Below are positions 12,055 to 22,902 of a stretch of 64,000 nucleotides of DNA, in pieces. The DNA comes from Paraescarpia echinospica (lineage: Eukaryota > Annelida > Polychaeta > Sabellida > Siboglinidae). The translations under genes and the position numbers were made by a program. The stretch is taken from positions 50,616,418 to 50,680,417 of the forward strand of contig CM034533.1 in the NCBI GenBank assembly GCA_020002185.1, read 5' to 3'. Positions within the stretch are counted from its first letter, which is position 1. Every line of letters starts with the position of its first letter. The notes under the pieces were generated by a model, which saw only the letters and a list, made by a program, of their open reading frames with translations, searched no databases and was not told the origin of the DNA.

Positions 12055-12135
12055 GTACGTAGCAAAATTGGAATAGGACAGGTACACAACACATGGTTGA
12101 AACTTCATTAAACAGACACAATTGAACTAGTGACG

Positions 12136-12205
12136 TCATGATTTCATGACATCAACTCCACCCACTTTTAATTTGTTTTGCAGGCGCCAACGAAACTGAC
12201 ATTCT
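12136..12205 (+). repeat. Left-arm fragment of a palindromic dispersed repeat
   Basis: Matches the inner and outer arms of the element at 43,478-43,975: a tgatttcatg block, a ctccacccactttta block and a caacgaaactga block occur in the same order. The CR1 plus copy begins right after it, and related sequence resumes beyond the CR1 at about 14,530, so the CR1 probably inserted into this repeat. Confidence 0.5.
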
Positions 12206-14388
12206 CGAAGTCTGCAAGATATAAGGAAATGAGGAAATATTTAGCAAAGATAGACTGGAATAATACACTGAAGAATAAGACAGCAACAGAATGCTGGAAT
12301 ATCTTAAAGAATGAAATAGAGTGCATCGTAGATAAATTTGTTCCCTTCAAAAAACAAGGGAAACGGACCAGAAAGAAATACTTATCGAAAGAAGCCATTA
12401 GAAAAATTAAGTATAAACAAATGATGTGGAAGTCTTATAGACGTACTGGCAACGACGAAGACTACAACCTTTATAAAGAAGCACTAAACCAAGCTACAGC
12501 TGAAATTAGAAATTCAAAGAGAAGCTATGAACATAAATTAGCTTGTAATATAAAACATGACAGCAAGAGTTTTTATGCGTATGTTCGAAGCAAACAGAAA
12601 GTTCAGGATAAGGTCGGTCCTCTAGAAGATAGTGCTGGAAATATAATATCAGAAGGATTCTTAATGGCTGAAGACCTAAATGAGTATTTTAGTTCAGTGT
12701 TTACCAGAGAAGACACTAGTTCACTGCCAGTACCAGAGGCTAAGTTCAAGGGGGCAGAATCAGAATATTTAAGACAGTTAATTGTAACCCCAGAAATGGT
12801 AGCTAAGAAAATTAGGGCTATGAAGGAAAATAAATCACCTGGAGTGGATGGTATTCCACCCAAACTACTAGTGGAAATTGTAGAACAAATTAGCATACCG
12901 CTTGCAACAGTTTTCAACTTGTCATTAGAAGAGGGAGTGGTTCCTTTAGAATGGAAAGAAGCAAACATTATACCGTTATTTAAAAAGGTTCGAGAAACAA
13001 GTCAGAGAACTATAGACCAGTGAGTTTAACATCAGTGATTTGTAAATTATTAGAAAGACTAATTAAAGATCACATGGTGGATTTTCTTGTTAAACATAAC
13101 TTGATAAACCCATCTCAACATGGGTTTCTAAAAGCGAGGTCATGCTTAACAAATATGTTATGTTTTTTGGAAGATATCACTAAGTGGGTAGATGATGGAT
13201 CACCAGTAGATATCATCTACTTAGATTTTCAAAAAGCTTTCGACAAAGTGCCACATCAGAGATTACTGCTTAAACTAAAAGCCCATGGCATAGGAAATGG
13301 TATAATTAACTGGATAGAAAAATGGCTGATTGACAGAAGACAACGGGTAGTTGTTGATGGGGAGGCTTCAAACTGGAAATCAGTTTTGAGTGGGGTTCCA
13401 CAGGGATCAGTACTGGGACCTATATTATTCTTAATATATATAAACGATTTGGACGATGATATAGCTAGCAAGGTGTTGAAATTTGCAGATGATACAAAAG
13501 TGTTTAGAAGGATTGAAAGTGATGGTGATAGACAGCATTTACAAGATGATCTTGACAGGTTGATCAAATGGTCTGAAAAGTGGCAAATGTTGTTCAATTT
13601 TGGGAAATGTAAATGCCTCCACACAGGACATGGGAACGAATATGTAGAATATACAATGGGGGGAACTGTACTAAGTACTACTGTAAAAGAAAAAGACTTA
13701 GGGCTGACAATTAGTGCTGACATGAAGGTTTCAGAGCAGTGTGGAATTGCAGCTTCAAAGGGAAATCAAATCCTTGGATTGATTAGGCGAAATATAGCAT
13801 ATAAAGAAAAAGAACTAATAATACCGCTGTACAAAACAATAGTTAGGCCTCATTTAGAATATTGTATACAAGCGTGGAGGCCATACCGCAAGAAGGACAT
13901 AGATATGCTAGAAAGAGTACAGAGGAGAGCGACTAAAATGATACCAAAACTGAGGGATCTTAGTTATGAAAAACGCCTAAAAGAATGTGGTTTAACAACA
14001 CTAGAGACCAGGAGATTGAGAGGAGATCAGATAGAAGTGTTTAAAATATTGAATGGTTATGAAAATATTGATAGAAATATGTTTTTTCAGTTAAGAAAGA
14101 TAGAAAGACTAGAGGACATAAAGTTACATTAGTAAAGGAGCAGTGTAGATTAGACGTGAGAAAGTTCTCATTTTCACAAAGGACTGTAAATGAATGGAAC
14201 AGATTATCTGATGATTGTGTGGGTGCTAGTAGTGTGAATATGTTTAAAAATAAAATTGACACATACCTCAGAAGGGCTGGATATATGTAGATAAAAGGGT
14301 TGGACTCTCGATAAGCCAAAGGGCTTCCTTGTCCACCTGCCATCTAGAGTTAATTCTCTGGATGGCAATCTTGTTAAATCTTGTTAAA
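12205..14388 (+). mobile_element. CR1-like LINE, 5'-truncated, plus strand
   Basis: Same family as the minus-strand copy at 5,852-10,060 and closely similar from about 12,215 to the 3' end. It is truncated near the start of the RT region. The 3' end at 14,368-14,388 is two tandem atcttgttaa-type units, as in the other copy. It lies in the intron between EGF exons 7 and 8, in the sense direction of the host gene. Confidence 0.85.
12215..14290 (+). pseudogene. CR1-like reverse transcriptase, frameshifted
   Basis: The first frame (to 13,023) covers the linker and RT start, including SPGVDGIPPKLLVEI. A one-base loss in an A run at about 12,983-12,987 (five A; the minus copy has six) shifts the frame. 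The second frame (13,020-14,132) carries YLDFQKAFDKVPHQRL, SGVPQGSVLGPILF and the catalytic FADDTK. A second shift near 14,100 leads into the C-terminal segment (EQCRLDVRKFSFSQRT...) ending at TAG 14,288-14,290. Catalytic Asp residues are kept, so the copy is young but not functional as one ORF. Confidence 0.9.
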
Positions 14389-16207
14389 GATGTCACAATC
14401 AAGCAATTCAACGGTGAACCAACGGTGACTATTGCTCAACATTCCGACCTGCCGTGGACTTTGAGAATGTTAGTTTCGCCGGCGTCTGCAAACAAATTAA
14501 AGTGAATGGATATTTTAGCATGGTATCAAGAACGGTACGCATGTCTGAAAATTATGAAAATTAGAAAGTGGTGCCTCAATCGGTAGGTCGTTCTGCAATG
14601 TCTAAAACACCGACAAAATTATAGGTTGTTTTAGGAATTAGTATCGGGAACCCATTTGTGTGCTAGAATAACAAATGACACTAAAAACGTCGGGATGGAA
14701 CGAGCCGTAAGGCTACTAGCGACATTGTATATTAAAATAACGTGTTCAACATATTAACTGTAATGCTTATAGATGAACATTCTGACAACAATTTGTAAAT
14801 TGTCAAGGCAGCTCATACATTTAACTTGCTATACCCTTACACAAGTTCTGAGATTGATATATACATAGTTTGTTACACAGTTGCAAGTGTATCAGTCTGC
14901 AAAAACATGCATAACAATACACCCTTATCACTGACATCACGCTATCTTGAAACAACAGAAGTGCGCTAGAAACATCCGCCAATTAACACAGGAATATGCT
15001 TGTCCTTAGGCTTAGATATATTTGTCGCGTATACTAACAATCTGTAAATAGATCAACTAGTTTACCTCAATGCAATATAATGTATACTGTTTTTGCAAAA
15101 AAACATATACGCGAACTTTGCTACTAACTTTCCTCGTCGTTTGATACGATCTCGAAACAGTTTCTTCTTGGCATGCTAATTTATGTGTAAAGTGTATTAC
15201 TATGTCAGTGAAACTAGCACAATGGCTACATCAGATACGGTAGAGTCAGGGGTCGGCAATCTTTTTGCATGGGGGAACGAATATGTGAGATGTGCTACGT
15301 CAGCTGGCTACACGGTAATTGATGAATATTGACTATCATTCGCATAATCTTCGTCGAAACTGGTTTAATTAAACATTATTATGTTATGAATATATAAATA
15401 TTCTAGCTCCTACCCGTTTAAGTTGAACTTACCCATTTTGGCAGTATAACCCTTATAAGATTAGCTAATGGTTTATTTTATTCATCATCAAGGTATAATT
15501 TTGATAAATTGACGGTTTAAAAGGTACGCATTATTAGTGGTTCGTATTGTTGGCATGCAACTGATATTTTTACTAGTGTGCCGTCTGGTTTTGTTGCTGC
15601 GCCACGAAGTGCCCCACGTCTAGCTGTAGACTTGTTCTTGTGAGCTTCAGTGCGTCGTACACGTGTATGTCGGATAGCTGCGTTAACGTCTTGCATTTCA
15701 CGAAATTTATCATCTGGTGCATAGTGCCAAAGAAACAAGAAATTTACGTGTTTGATCAGTTTAAGAAATGTTCTATCGGCAAGTGTGTGTGGTAGAATTA
15801 CACAGGCGACACCACATTGAAGTCACACAGACACATGACAATATAGAGATCCAGGACATATTACAATGAAGTAATCTCTATCGTAGTTGGTGTTTCCGTC
15901 TTGTATGCCATGAGAGCGGACATAATTCATTATGGGATGAACCTAGTATTAAATCCAGTGGATTTTTTTATGTCGGTCGGAATTGGGGTAGCTCAATTTT
16001 CAGTGTATACAATTACCCCAACATTATTTTTGTTCGTACGCAATAATGGTAAGGTTGGGATGAGCGATGTTCCAGTGGCCATAAATGTTGGGTTTTGGCT
16101 GCCTTTTTTCGTCGTGCACTGCCTTGCAACCTTACTACTAAAGATGGGTAGGATATGCTATTGATTACGGTGTGCAATATATTCATACATCATACTTTAC
16201 ATTTTAG
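14389..16207. other. Intron: repeat tail then unassigned
   Basis: About 14,530-14,720 matches the tail of the dispersed repeat at 43,728-43,985, with shared words cgcatgtctgaa and gctagaataacaaa and a cgtcggga...acgagcc block. From 14,730 to 16,207 I recognise nothing; open frames at 15,517-15,738 (minus) and 15,901-16,164 (plus) have no supporting domain or splice evidence. Confidence 0.5.
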
Positions 16208-16318
16208 AGTTTAATCCGTGCAAGAACGGACCTTGCCAATTCGGGGGTACCTGCGAAGTAGTTGGCAAAAAGTATAAGTGTGCGTGCAAGGAAAATTACT
16301 TTGGAGAAACGTGTTCAG
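16208..16318 (+). CDS. EGF-like exon 8
   Basis: Acceptor acattttAG, donor gtaagc. It reads FNPCKNGPCQFGGTC... with spacing x4, x5, x8, x1, x8 and an FGETCSG end. It opens a tight run of six EGF exons (8-13) in 2.8 kb. Confidence 0.9.
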
Positions 16319-16602
16319 GTAAGCCAAGAAAACAGTGTGTTGTTTTTTTTTGCTACCTATATTTAGATTACTGTAAGGTTGTTTACGAATTCGGCTGAAA
16401 TGTTATATGTTATTCTGCTTTCCTGACATGATTTCCAAATTCCATGATACAATTACTAATTTCTTGAGGTTCTTAGTAAAACATAATAATCATATCCATA
16501 TATTCACTTTTATATATAACATGTTGTTTTGTATATACAGTGGCATTTGCATATGAATCGGTGACTAGGTAATACAGATTTTCTTTCTGCCTTTCTTGAC
16601 AG

Positions 16603-16713
16603 TATTTAATCCGTGTCGCCCGAATCCGTGCCGAAACGACGGCGCCTGTCAGCCAACTGAGTCGTCGTTTATATGCAAGTGTAGCGATAATCACTATGGA
16701 TCCATCTGTGCCG
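16603..16713 (+). CDS. EGF-like exon 9
   Basis: Acceptor cttgacAG, donor gtatgt. It reads FNPCRPNPCRNDGAC... with canonical spacing. It shares the FNPC start and the YGS-x-C end with neighbours but has NDG in place of NGG. Confidence 0.9.
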
Positions 16714-17089
16714 GTATGTAACTCGAAACGTATTTCTTGAATGAAATATGATATTTAAATAGCATCAGTAACAAATTATATTGTCAAGTTTTAGTTATGT
16801 TAGACTCGATGAAAACTAAATTTACTAAAGTCTCATCGATGTATTGTTTTATTAAGCTTGTTATATAATTAATAAATTACCTTTACCAACAGATTGTTGT
16901 ACTGACTCGTAACTTGGGTTCTGCCAACAAGCGTCAGCACGATATAAATGTACGTACTGTTCTGGCTAACAGTTTATCACAATATATTGCTAACCAGAAT
17001 AAAAACTACGTAGTATTATAATAGTTATGTGTAGCTAGCTTATCACCATTCGTGAATGTGGTACCTGTAACCGAATCGATGTGTTGTAG

Positions 17090-17200
17090 AGTTTGACCCG
17101 TGCAGAATAAAACGGTGCCAGAACGGGGGAGCGTGCAAGATAGTGAATCTCGGCTATGAATGTCAATGTCCAAGCAATTTATATGGTCGCAATTGTGAAG
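17090..17200 (+). CDS. EGF-like exon 10
   Basis: Acceptor gtgttgtAG, donor gtaagt. It reads FDPCRIKRCQNGGAC... with canonical spacing. A proline follows cysteine 5 (CQCPSN), as in many EGF modules but few in this gene. Confidence 0.9.
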
Positions 17201-17470
17201 GTAAGTGTTACTTACGTTGATATTATATTACAAGCACGAGTTGAACTGTCTGAACAATGAAGTCTACCAATAAAATTACATATATATTGAAGTATCTGTA
17301 TATCAACTAAAAGCTATGCCTGCTAGTTATACTCACATAATGACAAGGCTACCTTAATCTTTCTGTATTTCGTCAACTTTGTAGATCAACGATCTAGCTT
17401 ACGTATGACAGGAAATACGTAGGGATATCAGGTATAGTGCTATTTCAGTCAGGCATGCGTTTGATTTCAG

Positions 17471-17581
17471 AACTCGATCCATGTAGAAAAAAACCATGCC
17501 GGAATGAGGGCGTTTGCAAAAATATGGGAACTGGTTTCGAATGCACGTGCAGTGACCATCACTATGGTCAGACGTGCTCCG
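17471..17581 (+). CDS. EGF-like exon 11
   Basis: Acceptor gatttcAG, donor gtaggt. It reads LDPCRKKPCRNEGVC... with canonical spacing and CSDHHYGQTCSG. The CSD-x-HYG stretch recalls exon 9, which suggests the two are recent relatives. Confidence 0.9.
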
Positions 17582-17978
17582 GTAGGTTTACTAATACACT
17601 AGAGAGACGGAACAAAATAGACAACACGTAGCATAAAAGCATTGTTTAGTGTCTATGTAATTAATATACGCTCATGTCGTACTAAACAATAAAGTAACAA
17701 TTATAATGATTGCGATAATGTGCATACGCGACGTAATCTGTGGAGATATGTGTCATGCAAATATACATGGCTACGATCGTATACTGGGCAACATTACTCA
17801 AGCTGACATGCAATATGCACGTCGTAGCATGACTACACTGCATGGGGCCGGACATATAGTCAGACTGATATTTCTGATCTTTTTGCAGATAATTTAATGA
17901 TTTCGACAGCACGTAACTATTAAAATATTGTACTGGTTATTATGATGGGAATGTTTACTGATACCGCCTCGTTTTCAG

Positions 17979-18089
17979 TGTTTGACCCGTGCAGGAGCGG
18001 CCCGTGTAAGAACGGGGCGACGTGCAGCAAACATGACGACGACTACAAGTGCACGTGCCCAAAACACTTCCACGGGAAACAGTGCAAAG
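17979..18089 (+). CDS. EGF-like exon 12
   Basis: Acceptor gttttcAG, donor gtacgt. It reads FDPCRSGPCKNGATC... with canonical spacing, a run of three Asp in the third loop and CPKHFHGKQCKG. Codons are noticeably GC-rich compared with the 5' EGF exons. Confidence 0.9.
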
Positions 18090-18511
18090 GTACGTGAGAG
18101 ATAAGTGTGTTTGTTACATAGGCATAGAGGATACAATGCAAAAAGAGACCACTGAATGCTTGTCTGTGTATGTATTTAAATATTGTTTGGTCTGTCCACA
18201 GTTTAAAGCAGCGCCATATTAAAGGAGCCGTCCTTAACTACTGTGCGACTGCTAATTTGTGGCCAAGTATTTATGGTCACATACCTTTATATACATACCA
18301 CCCAGCATACACGTGGGGTATGGCCTTGGCTAAAACGAGTATCATCTGGCCTAGACTAGTTTGTGCCACTTTAGGTAAGAAGTCTCCCTCCGTAAATGTA
18401 CTGCATGTTTAAAATAGAAAGAAAGAAATTCTGAGAATGTTGACAAATCTGTTACATAACAATTACAACATTCACCATCCACATTAACTATTACAATTAA
18501 TTGTGTTAAAT

Positions 18512-18838
18512 ATTGACATGCACTTTGACTGGCATGCATACATATATATATATATATATATTATATATATAGATATATATATATATTATATATATATATA
18601 TCCAGCCCTCCCCCCGGTTCCGACGCCTACGTTTTGGCATGTTTCCCCAGCGGAACGTTTAACATGTTCAGTGCTAAAATATATTGGCATGCACTTTGAC
18701 TGGCATGCATACATACATATATATATATATGTATGTATATATATATATATATCCAGCCCCCCTCCCCCCGGTTCCGACGCCTACGTTTTGGTATGTTTCC
18801 CCAGTGGAACGTTTATCATGTTCAGTGCTAAAGTAATT
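18512..18838 (+). repeat. Tandem duplication (period about 170 bp) with (TA)n cores
   Basis: Two units, from about 18,512 and about 18,682, share a tgcactttgactggcatgc block, a TA-rich tract, a cccccggttccgacgcctacg block and a cagtgctaaa end. They differ mainly in TA-tract length. The array ends about 20 bp before EGF exon 13, so the duplication touches the polypyrimidine/branch region of that intron. Confidence 0.85.
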
Positions 18839-18856
18839 TATTACGATCATTTGCAG

Positions 18857-18967
18857 AATTTGATCCGTGTAAACACCAGCCATGCAAACACGGAGGCACT
18901 TGCAGTGTGCAAGGCGAAGGGTTCCGTTGCTCGTGCACGTATGGCTACCACGGTTCAACATGCACGA
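18857..18967 (+). CDS. EGF-like exon 13
   Basis: Acceptor catttgcAG, donor gtaagt. It reads FDPCKHQPCKHGGTC... with canonical spacing and a YHGSTCT end; the final split codon starts with a. A 172-bp tandem duplication lies immediately upstream and a Penelope-like element 100 bp downstream. Confidence 0.9.
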
Positions 18968-19219
18968 GTAAGTCACTGGTAGTGGTCTGTCGTAAGAAAC
19001 TGTCGTTGCCAACGGACCATAACTTATGCAATAATCATGTTTATATGTGATGATGTATAAGTGTGTGTATATATGTAGATAAGTATGAGTGAAGAGGTTC
19101 ATCAGACTGGTTGGTTCAAATGAGTGATATTTTTACTTATTTCACAGTCAGTTTACCTTTTGTTCTCGTGACATTTCGAGTGCTTTCAGCAGTCTTCTTC
19201 ATCTAGCAAAGTACGTAAG

Positions 19220-20820
19220 ATGCTAGATGACGAGAAAACATACTCCAAATTGAAATCAGATCCAACGGCGGCTAAGTACAAGAGAAAACTAATTGCCATA
19301 CTCACCAGACTAAAGAGAGAGGGTAAGATCACAGAACAACAATACTACTACCTTTACCCCTCAGCAGAAGCTATCCCTAGACTGTACTGTACACCGAAAA
19401 TACACAAAAAAGACAACCCCGTAAGACCTATTGTGGACTATACTGGCACAATAGCATACAGCGTGTCACGAAGCTTGGCAGATCTGCTTGGCCCTATGAT
19501 AGGACTGACGCAACACCATGTGAAAAACTCAAGACACCAGGCAGAGGAACTGAAATCACTGACGCTACACGAAGATGAATTTTGTTACCTCCCATGATGT
19601 CGTGTCTCTGTTCACGAACATACCGAAGACAATGGAGATAATTAAGTCCAGACTACAGAATGACGCCACATTAGCAGACCGGACGAGACTGGAAATAGAA
19701 GATATTATGGAACTATTGGACTTTGTTCTGAACACATCCTACTTCACATTCAGAGACACTGTATACCAACATAAATTTGGAATAGCCATAGGTAGCCCTG
19801 CGTCCCCCATTGTCGCCAACCTCTTCATGGAACATCTCGAGAAAGAGGCCATCACCACAGCCCCTGTCACATGTAAATCAAGAATGTGGAAACGCTATGT
19901 TGATGACATGCTCGAAGTTGTAAAGGCAGGGATAACACAACACCTGCCGACTATCTTAACACGGTGGATTAAACTAACAGCATAAAATTCACACACGAAG
20001 ATGAAACGGAAGGAAAGATGCCATTTTTATTCACATTACTAGTCAGAAAGGAATCGGGGGAGGTGAAACTTCTGATCTTCCGAAAGAGTACCCACACGGA
20101 CCAATATCTAAATTTCTCCTCACATCATCCATTACACCAGAAGATGGGAGTGATCAGTACGCTACTAAACATATGTGAAACGCTTGTCACAGAGGAGGAA
20201 GATGAATACAAAGAAAGAGAACACATCAAAGAAGTCCTAAAGAGATGCGGGTATCCACAGTGGACCATATGAACGGTACAGAGAAAGATGAAACAAAAGA
20301 ATGAAGCCAACATCATGAAGAAGACAAGGGCAAAGGCATGGTGGTACTTCCGTATGTCCAAGGATTATCCGAAACCACATCACGGATCATGAAGAAATAC
20401 AAAGAGGACACAGCAATGAAACCTCACAACACCATCAAGAGGTCACTGGTTGAACCCAAAAGACAAAGTAGAACCACACAAGATGTGCGAAGGAGTGTAC
20501 GCTATATCATGTAAGAACTGCAATGCCACATACATCGGAGAAACTAAACGCACACTTGGAACCCGCATCAGAGAACACAGAGATGACGCAGAGACAAAGC
20601 AACAATGAACAGACCCTACACCAGAAACAACAGAAAAACATCTGAAAACGAGATGAACAAATCAGACAACACAGACCACATGACACAGAAAATTCACATA
20701 GTAGACTGGGAGGGGGCCAAATTTGTGGACAAGGAGTCGGACTGAAGGACAAGAGGCATCAAAGAAGCGATCTGGATTAGAAAAACCCAGGCCAGCATGA
20801 ACCGAGAAGAAGGCCGGTAC
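19220..20820 (+). pseudogene. Penelope-like reverse transcriptase + GIY-YIG endonuclease
   Basis: From 19,220 the frame gives PRLYCTPKIHKKDNPVRPIV, a Penelope RT entry motif. A shift near 19,580 leads to HDVVSLFTNIP, GIAIGSPASPIVANLFME and the catalytic WKRYVDDM at about 19,885-19,910. A shift near 19,960 continues into FLFTLLVRKESGEVKLLIFRKST and on to a stop at 20,272. In a further frame, about 20,497-20,575, GVYAISCKNCNATYIGE shows the GIY (here GVY) and YIG blocks with the CxxC between them that marks Penelope endonucleases. At least three frame breaks and in-frame stops are present. Confidence 0.88.
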
Positions 20821-20938
20821 CGGCTTTCACACATCTACGACGATCTCTTGAAGAGCCACCCAGGGCGCAGCCGTGGGGGGCACACACCTGAATTACTACG
20901 TCTGTGCTGAAGGACTACATTGTCGCCATCTAGCGGTA

Positions 20939-20976
20939 GTCGTCTGAAGAAGACTGCTGAAAGCAGTCGAAACGAC
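20939..20976 (+). ncRNA. Possible hammerhead-like core in the Penelope terminal repeat
   Basis: CTGAAGA (20,944-20,950) fits the hammerhead box CUGANGA. It is followed by a perfect 7-bp hairpin (GACTGCT / AGCAGTC, loop gaa) and GAAA (20,969-20,972). Hammerhead motifs are known in Penelope-like terminal repeats. I could not place a convincing stem III and cleavage site; GTCG before and CGAC after the core pair with each other, which is not standard hammerhead topology. The left repeat, read on the minus strand, has a in place of the first C of the box. Confidence 0.3.
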
Positions 20977-21256
20977 ACGAGAACAAAAGGTAAACTGACT
21001 GTGAAATAAGTAAAAATATCACTCATGTAGATAAGTAGTTGCGTATTTGTCTGTGAATGTATCCCACAACCTTCAACTCTTTCTTGCATTCGTGAATCCG
21101 TTATTGGCCATAGTGTCACGAGGATAACGTATGTCAGTGGTGCACTCTGGTATATGGGCAGGTTTCCGTGCACTTCATAAATTATAAGTCCTGATTCGTA
21201 CATTTAACGTTTGCTATAGCACTGCACACGTCTATATCGCATGTGTGTGCTTTCAG

Positions 21257-21382
21257 CACTCGCCCCATGCAGAAATGTGAACTGTAGTTCGAATGGCCGG
21301 TGCAGACTGCACACACACAAGAACGGCACATGGGACACGTCTTGTCTGTGCAACCACGACTACGAAGGGGAGACTTGCAGTG
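21257..21382 (+). CDS. EGF-like exon 14 (long third loop)
   Basis: Acceptor gctttcAG, donor gtaagt. It reads LAPCRNVNCSSNGRC... with spacing x4, x5, x13, x1, x8. The loop between cysteines 3 and 4 is His/Lys-rich and contains NGT, a possible sequon. It is more diverged than exons 1-13, at the point where the architecture changes towards the chitin-binding exon. Confidence 0.85.
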
Positions 21383-22030
21383 GTAAGTGAACATAGTATT
21401 ATGATATACCATCGTGCCAACATCATATGCTCTGGAAATGTGACGTATTGTGTTATCAGCATGCGTATATTACTATAGACACTTTTTAGTACACTCCACG
21501 GGGCACCTTTTGAGTATACACTAGATAGTTCAGCAACATACACCACAACATGTTAGCATAGATCATTAACACAATATCGGCATGCAAAATTAGATGCTGT
21601 GTCAACATACACCGATAGACACTTTATCGGCATACCTTACTTTCTAATGTGAACTTTATAATAAATAAAAGTAACTTAATAACTATGGCAACATCACGTA
21701 AATAAGTAGTCCCCTACGATTATGCTTTGTCGCGCCACAAGACACGAATATAGCTAACTGCAATAGTTGATTGTCCTGCACCAGCATGCATAGGTTTCCG
21801 TTGTCTAGCAAACAATGAAGAATGTTATTGGATCGTACAGATCTGTTGGCGTACCCGGCATGTATCACCGCCAAAATACTCTGCTGTGCAGATTTATCTA
21901 ATACCAAAAATAGTTGGTCTTATATTGGGTTATTGTTCCCCATTTGTTTGGTGGACTGCCGAACAAAAGGTGTGCACGTGAAAGGCGCGATGCATGCAGT
22001 CAATTCGCCGAAGACTGAATAACGGGCGGC
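21383..22030. other. Intron sequence, no gene seen
   Basis: Intron before the chitin-binding exon. Short frames on both strands have no recognisable motif. Confidence 0.5.
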
Positions 22031-22123
22031 GGTTTGTGTGTTGCAGTGCACGTAGTCAGGTGGTTTGTGTGTTGCAGTTCACGTAGACATGTGGTTTGTG
22101 TGTTACAGTGCACATAGACAGAT
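22031..22123 (+). repeat. Three 31-bp tandem copies of a splice-acceptor segment
   Basis: Units begin at 22,031, 22,062 and 22,093. Each carries ggtttgtgtgtt followed by gcag or acag and a ttcac/tgcac...tag segment, so each contains a usable AG (ends at 22,046, 22,077 and 22,108). Only the third AG keeps the phase-1 frame into the chitin-binding exon, because 31 is not a multiple of three. Confidence 0.9.
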
Positions 22124-22327
22124 GCTTCAGTCTCGGCCTGCCGTGTATCTCGGCCTGTGTCGATCTAGAAGACGGCAACTACAACTGGTGCGGCGACTGC
22201 CACAAGTACGCCACCTGCAGCCATGGACAGATCAGCTACAAGGAGTGCAAGAATGAGGCGGACTGGGGCTTTAACGTTGAAACCAAGAAGTGTCAGTATA
22301 GGTCGCCTAACTGCATTCGATGCGCAG
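22109..22327 (+). CDS. Chitin-binding type 2 (CBM14/peritrophin-A-like) exon
   Basis: The exon is 219 bp with phase-1 ends (acceptor gttacAG, donor gtacga). The core reads CVDLEDGNYNWCGDC, HKYATCSHGQ, then KECKNEADWGFNVETKKC and a closing Cys pair. C..DG.Y...C..Y..C..G....C....FN....C is the CBM14 pattern, and the Tyr/Trp/Phe residues expected to contact chitin are present. Ten cysteines in all, four beyond the usual six, may link to flanking parts. CBM14 domains bind chitin in peritrophic matrices, cuticles and shells. It is the only non-EGF internal exon seen in the gene. Confidence 0.8.
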
Positions 22328-22902
22328 GTACGAAACGAACACAGTATATGTTTGTCACACGTGTTATAGTAGACTAAAGGTTACGCAAGATATAAGATAT
22401 ATAACATATTGTTTAATATCATGTCCAGTAGTAACTGAAAGTAACTTCGTATATTATGTGTAGGATGCAACATGTAGAGTTTTGGCCAACCTGAAATGGG
22501 GATCACGGACAACTATTTAATTTAATTGCCTAATTAATAATATAACTATATATCATATGCATTATGTGGAGGGGTAATAGTATGTATCTTTGTTTCATTA
22601 GATAGTGCCATGACATGAGTATAATATAAATGCACATGTCTTATTTATATTCGTCTCAATGTATGTGTTGTTTATGTTGTTAATAGCATGCCACAGATCG
22701 CCAACACCAAATACATATAGACTGATTCAGGAATCAGTAGCAGATTGTAATGTGGCGGAGTTTGTTTAAATAGTGATTGTTTATTTTGGTAATAATTCAG
22801 GGAATAACTATTTTGTTGTGTACCTAAATAAAGTAACTGCGTCTTGTGACAATGCGTAGATATGCAGTATGTTTATATCTTCTTGATGTGTTTCGTCGTT
22901 AG
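22328..22902. other. Intron, AT-rich, no gene seen
   Basis: AT-rich intron between the chitin-binding exon and EGF exon 15, without recognisable elements. Confidence 0.5.

Larger units (their letters stand above)
19086..21025 (+). mobile_element. Penelope-like element with inverted terminal repeats
   Basis: Target-site duplication tgtagataagta occurs at 19,074-19,085 and 21,026-21,037. Between them are a 35-base 5' extension (19,086-19,120), an inverted terminal repeat of about 80 bp at 19,121-19,203 and 20,943-21,025, and a plus-strand RT with a GIY-YIG endonuclease. RT plus GIY-YIG, terminal repeats and a short extra end segment are known features of Penelope-like elements. It lies in the intron between EGF exons 13 and 14. 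Several frameshifts and stops make it defective. Confidence 0.9.

Noticed and set aside
15901..16164. Hydrophobic 87-codon ORF that could be a membrane protein
   Set aside because: It lies in an intron upstream of EGF exon 8, has no family resemblance, and AT-rich DNA often gives hydrophobic frames.
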